Source: Rhizopus arrhizus (Eukaryota > Mucoromycota > Mucoromycetes > Mucorales > Rhizopodaceae). Taken from it: DNA of 64,000 bases. Positions 34,241-45,750 of the stretch are shown here, piece after piece. Under the pieces are notes generated by a model that was not told where the DNA came from, did not search any database, and saw only the letters and a program-made list of their open reading frames with translations. The stretch spans positions 2,232,001 through 2,296,000 of the forward strand of contig JAKZZE010000003.1 in the NCBI GenBank assembly GCA_024220505.1, written 5' to 3'. A program made the position numbers and the translations under genes. Each line of letters starts with the position of its first letter. Positions within the stretch are counted from its first letter, which is position 1.

Positions 34241-35602
34241 AATTGTTGGTCGTTCCTTCAACAATCCTTGTTGACTGCGACTCGGACTCCAATGTGGTAT
34301 GTTCTCCTTGTGAAGACAAAATTGAGTTTGCTATATAGGTGCTATTGTTTTGCTGTGCAGATGGCTTGAAATAGTGCTTTTCAAATGTATTGGATCGATG
34401 ACTCCAATTGGCATGTTGTTTGACTTGATGAATAGTAATTCCATTCTCCACTGCTTTTATGCTGGAAGCCGAACGAATTGAACGTGGTTTATATTCTCTT
34501 GTGTCAACACCTGCTTTTTCCATTGCTCCAGAAATCCAGGAGGCTATTGTTGAAGGACTGGCCGACTTGACCTTATCCGGTTCGTTTATATACGCCAGGA
34601 ATAGGTGATGGTCTACCAGAAGATTACTCCTGAGGTGGCTTGACTGTTTCAGAAAGTGAAATAATGTTGATACCAGGCACATGTTGGTGTCTCCTACTAT
34701 CTCCTCGTACATTTCCTCTGGAGACAAATCCATTGCCTCTACCGCCTCCTCGACTTCCACTGGCTTGTTGAACAAGTTTCTGTTCAAAGTTTGCTTGGTG
34801 GAATTTGTTGAGAAATTCATCACTATAGGCATTCTTGGTTTTCGGATCCTCTTCGGCTGACTCCAGATGTCGGATGCTGATGGGGATGTTAAGGGCTTTG
34901 TCTGAATAATCTCTTGCTTCACTTTCTTGTGCTTTTGCTGTTGCAAGCCCAAAGACTGCCAAACGTCTGCTTTGCTCTCTACATTTATCAATAATTGTAG
35001 TTGCTTCTGCTTGAGAGGTTGCTTCTTGAAGCACGTATTGCAGCTGCTCAAAGATTTCCATTGCAACTCTGGCTTGGAATCTAGTGTTTTCTGTGATTTT
35101 GTATATTGTGTTGACAACCATTGCTGTTTCAGTTGTGTGTCTCTTGAGATAAGGTAGGATGGTTTTGTTGATTTTTTTCGGAGTTGTCCACTCATCCAAC
35201 GTGTATCGTTGAGTTTCTCTTCTGAACTTCTTAAACTTCTCCTGGAGTTGATACGATGGGGTGTTGGCCAACTCATTAGAAATGTCCAATGGTATTTCGT
35301 TTCCATTGGCTTTTTCTTCTTTTTCAACGTCCATTTGTCGAACGACGTTGCGTATAATTTCTTCATCTCATTTTTGTGTGTAGATTCGTTCATTGTTTTC
35401 AGTAAATTCGATATCACTCATAATCTAGTCCAAGAATGCGCGGCTTTTGAAGGTATGAAGGAAAAAGGGGGTTTCAAGGTACTTTTTTATTTTTAATATT
35501 ATTTTTATCTATAAAAGGAAAACAAAGCTCGTTTGGAGCTTGTTACCACATTGGAGTCCGAGTCGCAGTCAACAAGGATTGTTGAAGGAACGACCAACAA
35601 TT
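34241..35602 (-). mobile_element. Internally deleted DIRS-like retroelement (gag-like ORF plus tyrosine recombinase)
   Basis: Two perfect 58-bp inverted repeats bound the element: 34241-34298 and 35545-35602. Reading minus, a gag-like ORF (35334-34624, 236 aa) has a helical body and a glycine/arginine-rich end (SRGGGRGNG). In the adjoining frame, beginning near 34620, is the C-terminal part of a tyrosine recombinase: STIASWISGAMEKAGVDT, then YKPRSIRSASSIKAVENGI, then HQVKQHANWSHRSNTFEKHY. These provide the conserved Arg, the H-x-x-R-like region and the catalytic Tyr. The reverse transcriptase, RNase H and methyltransferase regions expected between gag and recombinase are absent, so the copy is non-autonomous. 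Inverted terminal repeats plus a tyrosine recombinase are the hallmark of DIRS rather than LTR elements. Confidence 0.75.
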
Positions 35603-35606
35603 CTGG

Positions 35607-36785
35607 GCTTTATTATTTTTTTGTATTTTTTTAAAATTTTATGTTAATGAGCATGTAGCAATAAAGTGTGCAATGTTGTCCGAGCCAGTTATGAATGTAA
35701 GAGAATAAAAAACCTTCTTAGGGGACAAGAAGGAAAAAAAGAGAAAGAAAAGGAAAAAGAAAAGAGCAAATTATTTGAAATATGAATAAATATAAGAGGA
35801 GGAAGAAAGAAAAAAGTAAATAGAAATAAAAATTTAATACAAACCAGATCAAGTACCAGAAAGACTTACACTATTACTTGGGCAGCCAATTCAACAGCTT
35901 GACACCAGGGTCAACAGGAGGAGGAGGGCATTCATCATGAAAATAATAATCCAGTTCATGGAAAATCGTACATAGGATAGGCCATAGAGTAAACCAGCTA
36001 TGAGAAGCAGTAGGACGAGGGTTATGTAATGGTAGCAAGTTAAGAAGGAAAGAGATTGGATCTTCAATTGAGCGAGGCAAGTACAGACGATGATGAACAT
36101 ATAGACAGTCAAAAGCATGTCGACGACTCCAGTTATGATAAGGATGAAAGATGCATTCTTTAGGTTTACCACCAGGTAGCCAACCAAGACGCCAGTGAAG
36201 AACACGATTACGTTCAGAACAAGTCATCAATAACCAAAGGATAGGACCCACTTGGATAGTAGGGCGAGTAGAGGTTAACAGGATGGAATCAGAGTTATTA
36301 TATAGATTTTGAAATTGATCAGCTAAGAATTTGGTGCGAAAAGAGAGAAACTTCTTCTTATCTAAAATATCAAGGATTGGTCCACAGAGAGATTTCCACA
36401 TTGGAGTATTAGCCAGTTTGTACCAGTGAGAGCGGCTAGTTGAAGATTGAATATATGGCAGCAGATGAGCAAGAAGAGCATCATCAAGTAAATGAGTACT
36501 ACGAAAAAGATACTGGGCTTGAAGGACTGCAACACGAGTTCGCATCGATGGGAGATTGACCAGATGAAGCATGACTTGAACTGAAGACCTAGAATGACCG
36601 CCGAAGATACGTCTAATACATTGGTTTTGGAAAGTATCAAGTTGATGGATAAATTTAGTTGTGAGAGGACTAATCGCAAGACTATAATCTAATTGAGCAC
36701 GGACCATTTGGCTGTAAAAACGACATGCTAATAAAGGTGGAAAACCTTTAGGATTGAGGCCAATAGCAGCAAGTTGGGTTCATTG
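35607..36785 (-). mobile_element. 5'-truncated non-LTR retrotransposon (LINE), C-terminal fragment
   Basis: An open frame from about 36780 to a stop at 35874 encodes the region after the RT of a LINE: TQLAAIGLNPKGFPPLLACR, then FYSQMVRAQLDYSLAISP, then FQNQCIRRIFGGHSRSSV, ending in a Cys/His cluster (KECIFHPYHNWSRRHAFDC). The 3' region runs down to T-rich DNA at about 35613-35632, that is, a poly-A tail on the element strand. It abuts the DIRS-like inverted repeat. It starts abruptly, as expected for 5' truncation during target-primed reverse transcription. The main frame from 36707 is intact. Confidence 0.8.
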
Positions 36786-36864
36786 TGAGAGATGCCTTAT
36801 TGATATTGTGCTGAATCATAGCAAGATAATTTAGTATAGACCAGGAACTGATCTGATCAGTAAA

Positions 36865-37853
36865 ATGGTGTTAACTGACAATCAAGCCATCAACATGTTA
36901 ATAAAAGTTCTCGTACCGGAAGTGGCAGAAGACCACTATGTTGCAACACCAACGGAGTTTATAAACAAGAACAAATGCGATGTCCTTTATGCTCCTCACG
37001 ATCCTTTAAGCGCATTTCCGCCCGTATTTATTGAAGTGGATGAAAAATTCCTCGTACGCGCCGTTCATTACAGTACACTCATATACCAACGGTACAAGAA
37101 ACACCCTATTTTAGTAATAATTGGAGTTGCAAATGCGACGACGCAATTTATGAGCATGATGGCACCAGATAGTGGCTTCCTCTTTGCCAGGCACATACCA
37201 TGTATAGATTGGGCAAAGCGATGCCTAGTGCTAACATCTTCAACGTTAAAAGTAAGCGAACAGAACGCCGATGAAGAATTACACCCTTTGCAAGCATTAG
37301 GTCACTTCGTTTGCTCACAATCGTTGTCAATGAGCACATTGGATTATGCAAAAAATGACAAGTGGGTGAAATTGCTGTATTCAATTGCACACGCCAATCT
37401 TAAGCAACTAAGTGGAGAAGAAAATGAAAAGTTGTAGGCAATTAGCAATATATGTAGCAGTAGTCAAATTCAACTCCACAAGATAAAAAGATGCCTCGAA
37501 AATGGAGATAAAGCTTCAATTGAAAAGGCATTAAGCTATGTGGACGATGCTTTAGAATTCTTACAATGACAAAAAAGAAAATATTGCGATGCTATAGAAA
37601 CAACGCCCATTGAAGAAGCTCCTCCATTAGTATATTTAAACAAAAACAGGAAGCTCACAAACTCTGTTGATCTCAATGATGAGAGGAATAAAACAGAGCC
37701 ACACCAATTTGTACAACGGTTCAAAAGTATCGAATCAGGAAGAATCAACTGGAAGAAGTGCTTTGAGCAAGGACATCTTAGTGACGTAAAAATAATCAAG
37801 CATTTTAATAGTAGTGAAAGTTTAAGATGCCACTATAACAGATTCTTTAAATA
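36865..37853 (+). pseudogene. Repeat-family ORF with two in-frame stops, possible PD-(D/E)XK-like fold
   Basis: One reading frame runs from ATG 36865 to TAA 37853, broken only by TAG at 37435 and TGA at 37567. With the stops ignored it is about 329 residues and no frameshift is seen. The N-terminal part has CDVLY, then PPVFIEVDEKFLVRAVHYS, then ILVIIGV, an alternating strand pattern with an Asp followed by an E-x-hydrophobic/Asp strand that could be a restriction-like nuclease core; this is only a suggestion. The C-terminus (SVDLNDERNK, then FKSIESGRINWKKCFEQGH) looks like a small DNA-binding helix bundle. A decayed copy of the start lies at 39580-39650, so the family is repeated. Function unknown. 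Confidence 0.55.
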
Positions 37854-39579
37854 AACAAAAAAATATTTTACTACTATCGTCAAAAAAATTACTGTTTAAA
37901 CATTTAAGTCATTATTGTTGTATAATGGTAGTAATGATTTAAGAAAAGATAAAAACAAAGATCAAGAAACAGTGTGAGTACTTTTTGAGACTGATCTTTA
38001 TTTCAGTTTAAGTTTCAAGTAAAAATTATTCTAATTGAAGGCAGGTATTTATATCTTATTGAGTGAATGGCTTGATATCTTCTATTGTAAGCGTTCTTCT
38101 AATATTTAGGTACTTTAACAAGTGTCATCTATAATTATGATTATGAAAGCTTTTCATTTGTTCTTTTGTATGTCTATCATAGATTATCTTTTTACTCTGG
38201 GAGTTCCACACTGATTTGAATAACGTTATATTACGCGTTATTTCAATTATATGAAAGATTAGCAATGCTCCTGACATTGGATTGGATTTTGTTAACTTAG
38301 TTGATCTTTCTTCTTATCAAAGAACTCTCATTAATACAAAACAAGTTCTTTTAGAACATGTTTAATTGGAATTGATTGTATGACCTTATTTAAATAAGTT
38401 TATATTTTATTTTATTTAATTATGATCTTGTATTAAGACTTATATTAATCCATGTCAACTACAATCAGTTACTGTTCTACAACAATTATTGCATAATATG
38501 GCTTTGTCATTGCTTGTAATAGCAATTGTAATTTCCAATAACGGGTGATATTTTAGTTTACTTTTGTTGATCCTACTATCCTTTGATGAAACTAATAAAT
38601 ACTACTTTGCCCAAATTGCACATGGTATTTCTCTAAGGAATGGGAGCTCTTGGTGTACCGAGCTTAGTTCATTGTTGCTCTCATCAAGTTGTTGGGCAAC
38701 AATAATCACGCAGATAGTGGCGATATTGTACAGTTCGAAAACGTTGGTGCATTGTTGGATGATTTGATTAAAATTTTGCGTCATCAAAAGTCTCAATAGT
38801 GTTGATAACTATAGGAGGTAAATTATTTGGAAGAATACACGGAACATATAGGACAGTAAATACATGTTATGTATAAACTCTAAAAGTTCAATAAAATATG
38901 AAGCTTTTGGTGCTTTGACAAGACTTGCAGTTATATTGTTAACGATTTGTCCGTCAGTCAAAATGATCTTGCTAATCAGGTCAATTCCAAGACAGTACTC
39001 AGTTGGTACAGCAAAATTATGAAAATGTTGATCTTCGTCTAAAATATTACTATAGATGTAAGAGAGAAAATACTAACATTTCACAAAAACACCGTATTAC
39101 TTTGGTGAAAGGAATTGAGAGAAAAGAACATAACTGGCTATTTACGACGCTAAATTCGTATCCGTATCCGTATGTCGACATTCGATAATTGACGTTCTAA
39201 TTTCTTGTCAAATATTTAAACACTGAAGAATTATAAACCATATAAATGTTCATATAATTATCAATGAATAAATGACATCCTTAAACATCTGAAATAACTT
39301 AGTCATTATCACGCAATGATTTAAGAGAAAAAGAAAAAATTCGTATCGTATCGGCCAATGACATCTAAAATTGGACGATCTCAAAAAAAAATTATAGTCG
39401 ATAGTTAATGTTTGGCTGGAAAGATTATAAGAGATAAATAATAAAGGTATTATTTAGAGTAAATAATCTATTTAACTAGATTGACTATTTTAGCAACAAA
39501 AAAAGTACGCGAATACATAATAGATTCATGAACACCCTTACGTAAAAGTATTTAAATTACTGTATAAGCACAGACCTAA
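37854..39579. other. AT-rich accessory DNA
   Basis: 1.7 kb without a supported gene. Short open frames at 38564-38796 and 39003-39188 show no domain. Short GTATCC motifs at 39161-39175 and 39341-39353 are small versions of the microsatellite at 39657. Confidence 0.4.
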
Positions 39580-39650
39580 TTAGCAAAATGATTTTAACAA
39601 ACAATCAATGAAATAATTAGTGCCAGATACGGCTGAGGAGTTATCTGTGG
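39580..39650 (+). pseudogene. Truncated second copy of the 36,865 ORF start
   Basis: AAAATGATTTTAACAAACAA, followed by GTGCCAGATACGGCTGAGGA, parallels AAAATGGTGTTAACTGACAA and GTACCGGAAGTGGCAGAAGA at 36862-36930. It carries stops after a few codons and is cut by the microsatellite that follows. Confidence 0.5.
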
Positions 39651-39656
39651 CTCTAA

Positions 39657-39767
39657 ATTCGTATCGTATCCGTATCGTATCCGTATCGTATCGTATCCGT
39701 ATCGTATCGTATCCGTATCGTATCGTATCCATATCGTATCGTATCCATATCGTATCGTATCCATATC
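39657..39767. repeat. GTATC-type microsatellite
   Basis: About 110 bp of variants of CGTATC and CGTATCC (later CATATC). An identical type of tract continues at 41438-41467 on the other side of a LINE, so the tract was split by the insertion. Confidence 0.9.
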
Positions 39768-41437
39768 TTTTTTTTTTAGGGGACAGCACTCATATTGAGT
39801 GTCCAATTTATTGAAGCGGAGTTATAGAATTGAAATATGAATGGGATTAGTGAAGGAGAAAGAGGGTTGAATAGTAATAATTAATGTGAAAGATTAGAAT
39901 TTCAGGCAATCATTATTTTTTTTTTTTCTTTTTTCTTTTTTCTTTTTTTTTTTTTTTTTTTTTTTTTTTTGTTAGAGGTCACACATCCTAAAGACTGTCA
40001 CCGAGGAGCAGAAATGGAATCAAAACGGTTTATAAGACGTTCGGCACATGTAAATACATAGTTGGCTGTAAAAGGGGTGACATGGAATAAGAACTGCCAT
40101 CGGCAAGTCCAAATAGCTTGCAAGGCACAAGCAACTAGTTGGAAGGAGGAGAGAGATGGAGCATCCGTCAGGGAGAGGTCTCGGGGTGGCATTGGACGCA
40201 TATATAAGACTGCGGAAGAGTAGTCTTTCAGGAAGAAGTATATATGAGAGGTCCATTGAGGCGCGAAAAACTTTGGAGCTACCATGGACCAAACAGCGGA
40301 AACAGCCGGACAGGTGAAGAAGAAATGCAACAGAGAGTCAGGCTCGATGGAGCAGAGGGGACAGATGTTGATAGGATATTTGGCGGGAGCAACATGGTGG
40401 AGGAAGCCCAGGTGAGGGATCCGTCGATGGAGGATTTTGTACCAAATGGTGCGCGAGAGGTGTGGTATTTTAGCAGACCATAACGCTAGCCAAGCTCGAG
40501 CTGGAAGGATTGGAGCGTGAGATAGGGAGTGGCGTGGTGGATGATCACGGGATGCCCGAAGAGTAGCGGGGTTATGGAGACGGTAAAGGTATTTGTACGC
40601 CTTAGGTGAGAGTACTAACAGTCTGGATGGTATGGCAGAAAGCGAAGGGGAGCCGAAGATCCGGGAGATGATTGGAGAGAGACTGAAAGGAGCGGAAGCG
40701 CTATTGAGTGTGGTGTTAGTCAAAATAGATGAGAGAGCCGAACACAGTTGGATTGTGCCAATCGAAAGTAGGTTTATGACTTGTTTGCTGGTGCGAGAGT
40801 AGTGAAAGATTTCGGTAGATGTGAAGTGACGGAAGCGAAGGTGGTGGTTGACTGGATCTAGCCTTAGGATGTGTGAACCGATCATTTTTTTAAAAGTACG
40901 AGAAGAGAAAATACGTGGTAATGGAGAAGATGTACAAGAAGGAGAGATAATAATTGACAAAGGTAAGCACAGATAAGTGGTAGGGGAAAGTACAATATCA
41001 TCAAGAGTAGAGGAGGTAATTGAATCAATAGATTTGAATAAAGTAGAAAAGCTATGCAAGGATTTAGTAGACAGATATGAAGACCGAAAGCTGGGAAACA
41101 ACAGTGGCCAAATGTATGATGATGGTAAGTCATCGGGCGCAGCAGATTGCAATTGTAAAAGATACTTACAGTAGGGAATGCTAGGTAAAGGAAAGTCAGT
41201 AACAGTACACTCAATGCCCAAAGGCTGTAGTAGATGCAAGAGCCATCTCCACTGTAGAGCTTTGTATTGGGATTCAGGATCAAGTAGCTTCACCCCACCG
41301 GCGGTCCTCGGTAGTATGAGTGTTGCATAGGAAATGCGAGGGAAAGAGCCCCCATTCATAAATCTGGACGAAATGCTGCGAATACGAGAAAGCTGAGACT
41401 TCGCTAGAGGTACCAATCGGAGAACATGCCACAGTCG
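39768..41437 (-). mobile_element. 5'-truncated LINE inserted in the microsatellite
   Basis: The minus-strand frame from 41436 to the stop at 39998 encodes the post-RT part of an L1-like protein: LWHVLRLVPLAKSQLSRIRS, then FPRISYATLILPRTAGGVKL, then IWYKILHRRIPHLGFLHH and CPLCSIEPDSLLHFFFTCP (a zf-RVT type CxxC-H-C module). A T10 run at 39768-39777 is the poly-A tail on the element strand. A long T-rich tract at 39919-39970 lies in the 3' UTR. The 16-bp sequence GTATCGTATCCATATC occurs at both borders (39752-39767 and 41438-41453) and is a probable target-site duplication, although it is also part of the repeat. The retained frame of about 480 codons is intact, so the insertion is young. Confidence 0.85.
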
Positions 41438-41467
41438 GTATCGTATCCATATCGTATCGTATCCATA
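41438..41467. repeat. GTATC microsatellite, right remnant
   Basis: Continuation of the repeat at 39657-39767 after the LINE. It is followed directly by an A-run and the 5' end of a plus-strand LINE. Confidence 0.85.
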
Positions 41468-43788
41468 TAAAAAAAAGACTGACTTTTAATTCAATTCACA
41501 CTGAATACTGAAAAAGATATAGCTATATTGAGTAATCTTCAAGAAATGGATACGGAAATGCCAGAAGAAGACAACAGTAAGCCCGACAGTACATCTGTAG
41601 CAGAAGACAAAGATGATTTCCAGGAGGCTATTTCTACTTTAGATTCAGTAGATGAAGGGAAAATTGATGGTAGTAACTTACCTATTCAAATTGATGAAGA
41701 TTCCAGTCAAAAGAAGACGGGCAGAAAAGAAGCCACCAAGAGGTTACTGTACCCACTTGTCACATTTAATAGCCTCTCTATGAATATACATAAACGTAAC
41801 AACTTGGAAGCGTTTACACCTACGCCAAGGAGACTCGATTTCACCTATACTTTTCAATCTTGCAATAGAACCATTCTTACCATCCATCCTTAACAATGAA
41901 ATCATTGATGGTTACTGTCTTAAAGCTAGGAGATCCAACCCTGACTTGCAATTGACAGCAGCAGGACCAGTCAAATTATTAGCCTATGCCGACGACATAC
42001 TCATATTTATCAATTCTAAGGAAGAATTTCTAGAATTACAAGAGTGTCTAAAAGTATATAATGGTGAATCTAACTCTCAAGTAAATTATTCCAAATCGGT
42101 AGCATTTCCTTTAGCCGGTAGATCCGCATTCAATAATCGAGAACTCAAAGAATTGATCAGTCATAATGGTCTCAGATGGTTCGACTCTCAATCATTAGGC
42201 TATATCAAGTACCTTGGATACCCAATATGATTCACCAACGACCAACGAACTATATTCTATAAAGAAACCATCAGCAAGCTTGAACGATCGGTTAACATTC
42301 ATTCACAGCGCCAACTTTCCATTTACGGCAGGGCACATCTTGCTAATACACTCATACTCTCCAAGTTGTGGCATTTTCTGCGAATTACAAGTCTTCCAAA
42401 AATCTTTTACAACAAGGTTTCTTCTATTGTGTATCAATTCGTGACTCACAACCTGTTTTCCAGGATTGCTCGTACAACTTTACGACAGCCGAAAAACAAA
42501 GGTGGTGTTTCATTATTGAATGTAGAAGTTCAGCAAAAGGTTTTCCAGTTCCGATATATCAATCCACTACTGTTAAGCTGTCGTCAAAGGATATTAGACT
42601 TTCTGTACAAGATGTTGATATTCACTCTGCAATCTTCATTCGATGCCCCCTTACACGTCATCTCTTTGATATTCAAACATTCCAGATCCTATGGTAACAT
42701 GAAAGGCCTCCATCCACTAATCCCTATGTTTAGTGCTTTGGACTCCTGTTCTCGTCTTCTTACCGAAAATGACCTGATAATATCATCACAAACTAATCTA
42801 CTCATTCCCTTCAAAGATATCTGCGAAGAAGACCCACAAGAAAACTTTAAGTTTAGCAAGTTTCTCCAAACACAAAAAGCATATCATTTCTTTGAACGAA
42901 ACTTCCTTTCAAATGGTATACAGTTCAAAAACAGGCGACGTTGTGGCTCTCCCAATCTTCTACAAAAAATCAAAAATGCCGTTCTTACTGGAAACCTTAC
43001 CTTCAAGTCGTATTTTGCATTTTTATTATCAGCTGAACAGCACGATCTTGAATTTGACAATGAAGATAATCCAATTGAATCAAGTATCAACTTTGACCCA
43101 TTCATTCAACAGATGAACTATGACTATATCAATATAACAGCATTGAAGGATCGTCAACTAAAGACAATGCTCAGCTTCAACTCAAACTCACAAATCATAA
43201 ACATAAGTCACAGCAACTGGAAAGCTTTTATCAGTAGCCCTATGCACCATATTCCTAGAAATGTATGGTACAGACTTCTTCATAAGAAATTATCCATTCG
43301 AGCCAATCTGCATAGAATCATACCAGCAAGGGTAGACGACGATTATTGCCAATTGTGCAAACTACCAGAAACAGAGCAGCATATGCTCTTTACTTGTATT
43401 CAAAAACACGACCTGTGGAACGCAGCCTTCAAGAAATACCTATCAAATCCTAAAGATCCCAACTGCAGCTTAATATTTGAGGACCTATCTACACTTAGAC
43501 TATCCAAGTGTTACATCTTACACTACCATGACAAGTTTACAATCTATGTTTTTTTTGCTACAATCATTCGATTCATTTGGAAAGCCCACTGACAACAATT
43601 CTTTGAACAGACTCCTGTCTTGGATGAGATTGTCCTCAATCAAATCCAGAAGGAACTATTGAAACTGTCCTTTTACAATTCTTTATTCTAATGCCTTTTG
43701 TATTTTTATAAGTCACTGTTTCATACACTTGTATCGCTCTTAACCTTTCTACTCTTTGATGAGTTTTAATAAATATTAAAAAAAAAAC
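41468..43788 (+). mobile_element. LINE with internal deletion and stop (RT YADD plus zf-RVT)
   Basis: Starts next to the microsatellite. ATG 41546 (or upstream at 41528) opens an acidic N-terminal ORF (MPEEDNSKPDSTSVAEDKDD) that runs in frame only to about 41,890. From about 41,800 a different frame carries the RT palm: LRQGDSISPILFNLAIEP, then LLAYADDILIFIN (YADD codons 41985-41996). It continues through an in-frame TGA at 42228 and on to a TGA at 43590, including the Cys/His module YCQLCKLPETEQHMLFTCIQ. The jump from an N-terminal ORF directly to RT motif B implies a deletion of the endonuclease and most of the RT fingers. The 3' end is an A10 run at 43779-43788. It is not functional. Confidence 0.8.
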
Positions 43789-43864
43789 TGAAATCCTGCA
43801 TTAAATTTATAGTTAACTCCGACCTTTACTTTTAAATCCCGATGACGTAGGCGTTTATCTTTTT

Positions 43865-43866
<2 letters not shown>

Positions 43867-43910
<44 letters not shown>

Positions 43911-43912
43911 TC
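43867..43912. repeat. TTTTTA microsatellite
   Basis: ATTTTT-type hexanucleotide repeat, about seven units, just downstream of the LINE poly-A tail; it could derive from an element tail. Confidence 0.8.
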
Positions 43913-43928
43913 TTCCACCTCAAAATCT

Positions 43929-44066
43929 TTATTCTGTGAAGGTGACCACGCAAGTAAAAGAAACACGTTGATCTTGTACACATGAACCCTGCCCTTCGTC
44001 GGAGAAATTCACCGGCTGCTTGATAACTCTGGTAGTTGTCCCCAGCTGGGAGTGGGAAGTTGTCAT
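43929..44066 (-). CDS. Small ORF, 45 aa, hypothetical
   Basis: ATG at 44066 to TAA at 43929 encodes MTTSHSQLGTTTRVIKQPVN and a further 25 residues ending VSFTCVVTFTE. It lies in a locally GC-rich island inside AT-rich DNA, which is the feature that distinguishes it from the many random short frames here. The alternating hydrophobic C-terminus could be two beta strands. No family recognised; it may be the last exon of a longer gene or a remnant. Confidence 0.3.
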   Translation of the reverse strand: MTTSHSQLGTTTRVIKQPVNFSDEGQGSCVQDQRVSFTCVVTFTE

Positions 44067-44593
44067 CTTTCTCTTTTGCTTTGCGTTAAAAAAAAATTAA
44101 ATGGTATGTGCAACTGATTTGTTAGACATGCTACACTATTTTTTTTTTTCTAGGTGAAGATGTTTCATTATGTCTGGATCTGGATCTTTTATTATTGTCT
44201 AATTGGTGTTTAACAAGAGAAAACTTCTAGTAATCTAATAATCCAAAGCTACCTATACTTTCTAAACGAACCTTTATTAAATAAACATTGTTTTTATTTT
44301 ATACAGACTCATAGCATAACTTCTAGCCAGTTATACGCAACTGATTTGCGTCGCTGCTATTTTACCTTTTATCTCTTTTCACATTCCAGCTGTAAACTCT
44401 AGCTGAGTAACTGTGATATATACTACACTTTAGAACATTCTTTCTATTTACCACAAGCATTTCAGTATTATCTGGTGTACATGACTTAACTTCTCTTTCA
44501 TTAGTTTAACATTATTAGTAAATAAAACATTATCTTTTACAACTTTGTTAATAAACTTTAATAATTTATTACTACTATATTAAAAAAATAATA
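44067..44593. other. AT-rich intergenic region
   Basis: About 530 bp. No gene or RNA seen. Confidence 0.4.
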
Positions 44594-45705
44594 CTAAAAC
44601 GAAGAGCTAGGGCTTTGTGGACCTTCTTCGGCCACTTCATCCTTATGCTTGTTCTCATTTAATCGAACAAGAACAGGATTAAGAAAGTCAGGTAAAGAGA
44701 CATGGGTATTGTCATCGGTTCCGAAGTAGGTCTCCCTCAATACTTTGTCATGCTCTTTACTCAAAGCTGACAAAGCGTTCATTGTTTCGTCCAAAGATAC
44801 CTAGTGTGATTCTCAAGTTAGTCGTTTCCTCAATATACTTAATAATAAAAAAATAAAGATGCATATACCCCTAAATTAATAATAAAATTCATGAAAGGAA
44901 TAACACCTTCAGATTTTCTTTCAAAATCCTTGATAATATCCACCTTTTGTTCTTTGTTCATGAGATACCATCCGGGGTAAGGAGTGGACATACTCCAATG
45001 TCGGATTGCATGATCTATGTATATAAGGTATTTAGCAAGCATATAATGAGTTTGTCAATTTTACTTACTATGAATGTGAATAAAATGAACTTTCAAGTTC
45101 TTAAAACTATTAAGCTAGCATATTTATATTTTCTAGCAAAAGTACGAAGCATCATTAATAAACCAAACATCGCTTTGTAATGGTCAAAGCTAGTTTTTCC
45201 TTTGTTGTTTTCAGCAAATGCTGAAGATACTTCAGACAGTAAGACTTCAGTTGCAATGCTATTACATAAAATCGTTCCATCTGCATTGTATCTGAGACGT
45301 TTATCTGTAATGCCTTGGTCTTTGAGTTGAACTGTCATGGCTTTAAGTTCTATTTCACCTGGATAAAAGGTGACATTATGACCAAGATCCTTGAGATATT
45401 TGTTACATGCTTGCAATAAAGGATCAATGACATAATATCGCAAGCAACTTTCAGAAGAAGATAAAGTTTCTGAGGCACCATCAAAAAGATTAGAACTACA
45501 AAAATGGTTATTTTTTTGGTGTAATGAAAACTTAAATTTTGATGCAACTTACAACATATTAAAGATACATGTCATTAAATCTCTTTTAGCAATCAAATCG
45601 ACTGTAATACTGCAATTTCGAAGCATCTTAACTTTATCAAGCCATTCTTCTTTGTTAGCCTGTTATCATTTTGAATATAAGCTGTATTGTTCTCCACATT
45701 TAAAT

Positions 45706-45750
<45 letters not shown>

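Noticed and set aside
39580..39814. Open frames of repeated YRIRIV/YDTIRI type
   Set aside because: They are translations of the GTATC microsatellite.
43990..44150. Possible snRNA, snoRNA or other structured RNA in the GC-rich island
   Set aside because: No match by eye to U1, U2, U3, U4, U5, U6, SRP or RNase P landmarks; the small ORF explains the composition at least as well.
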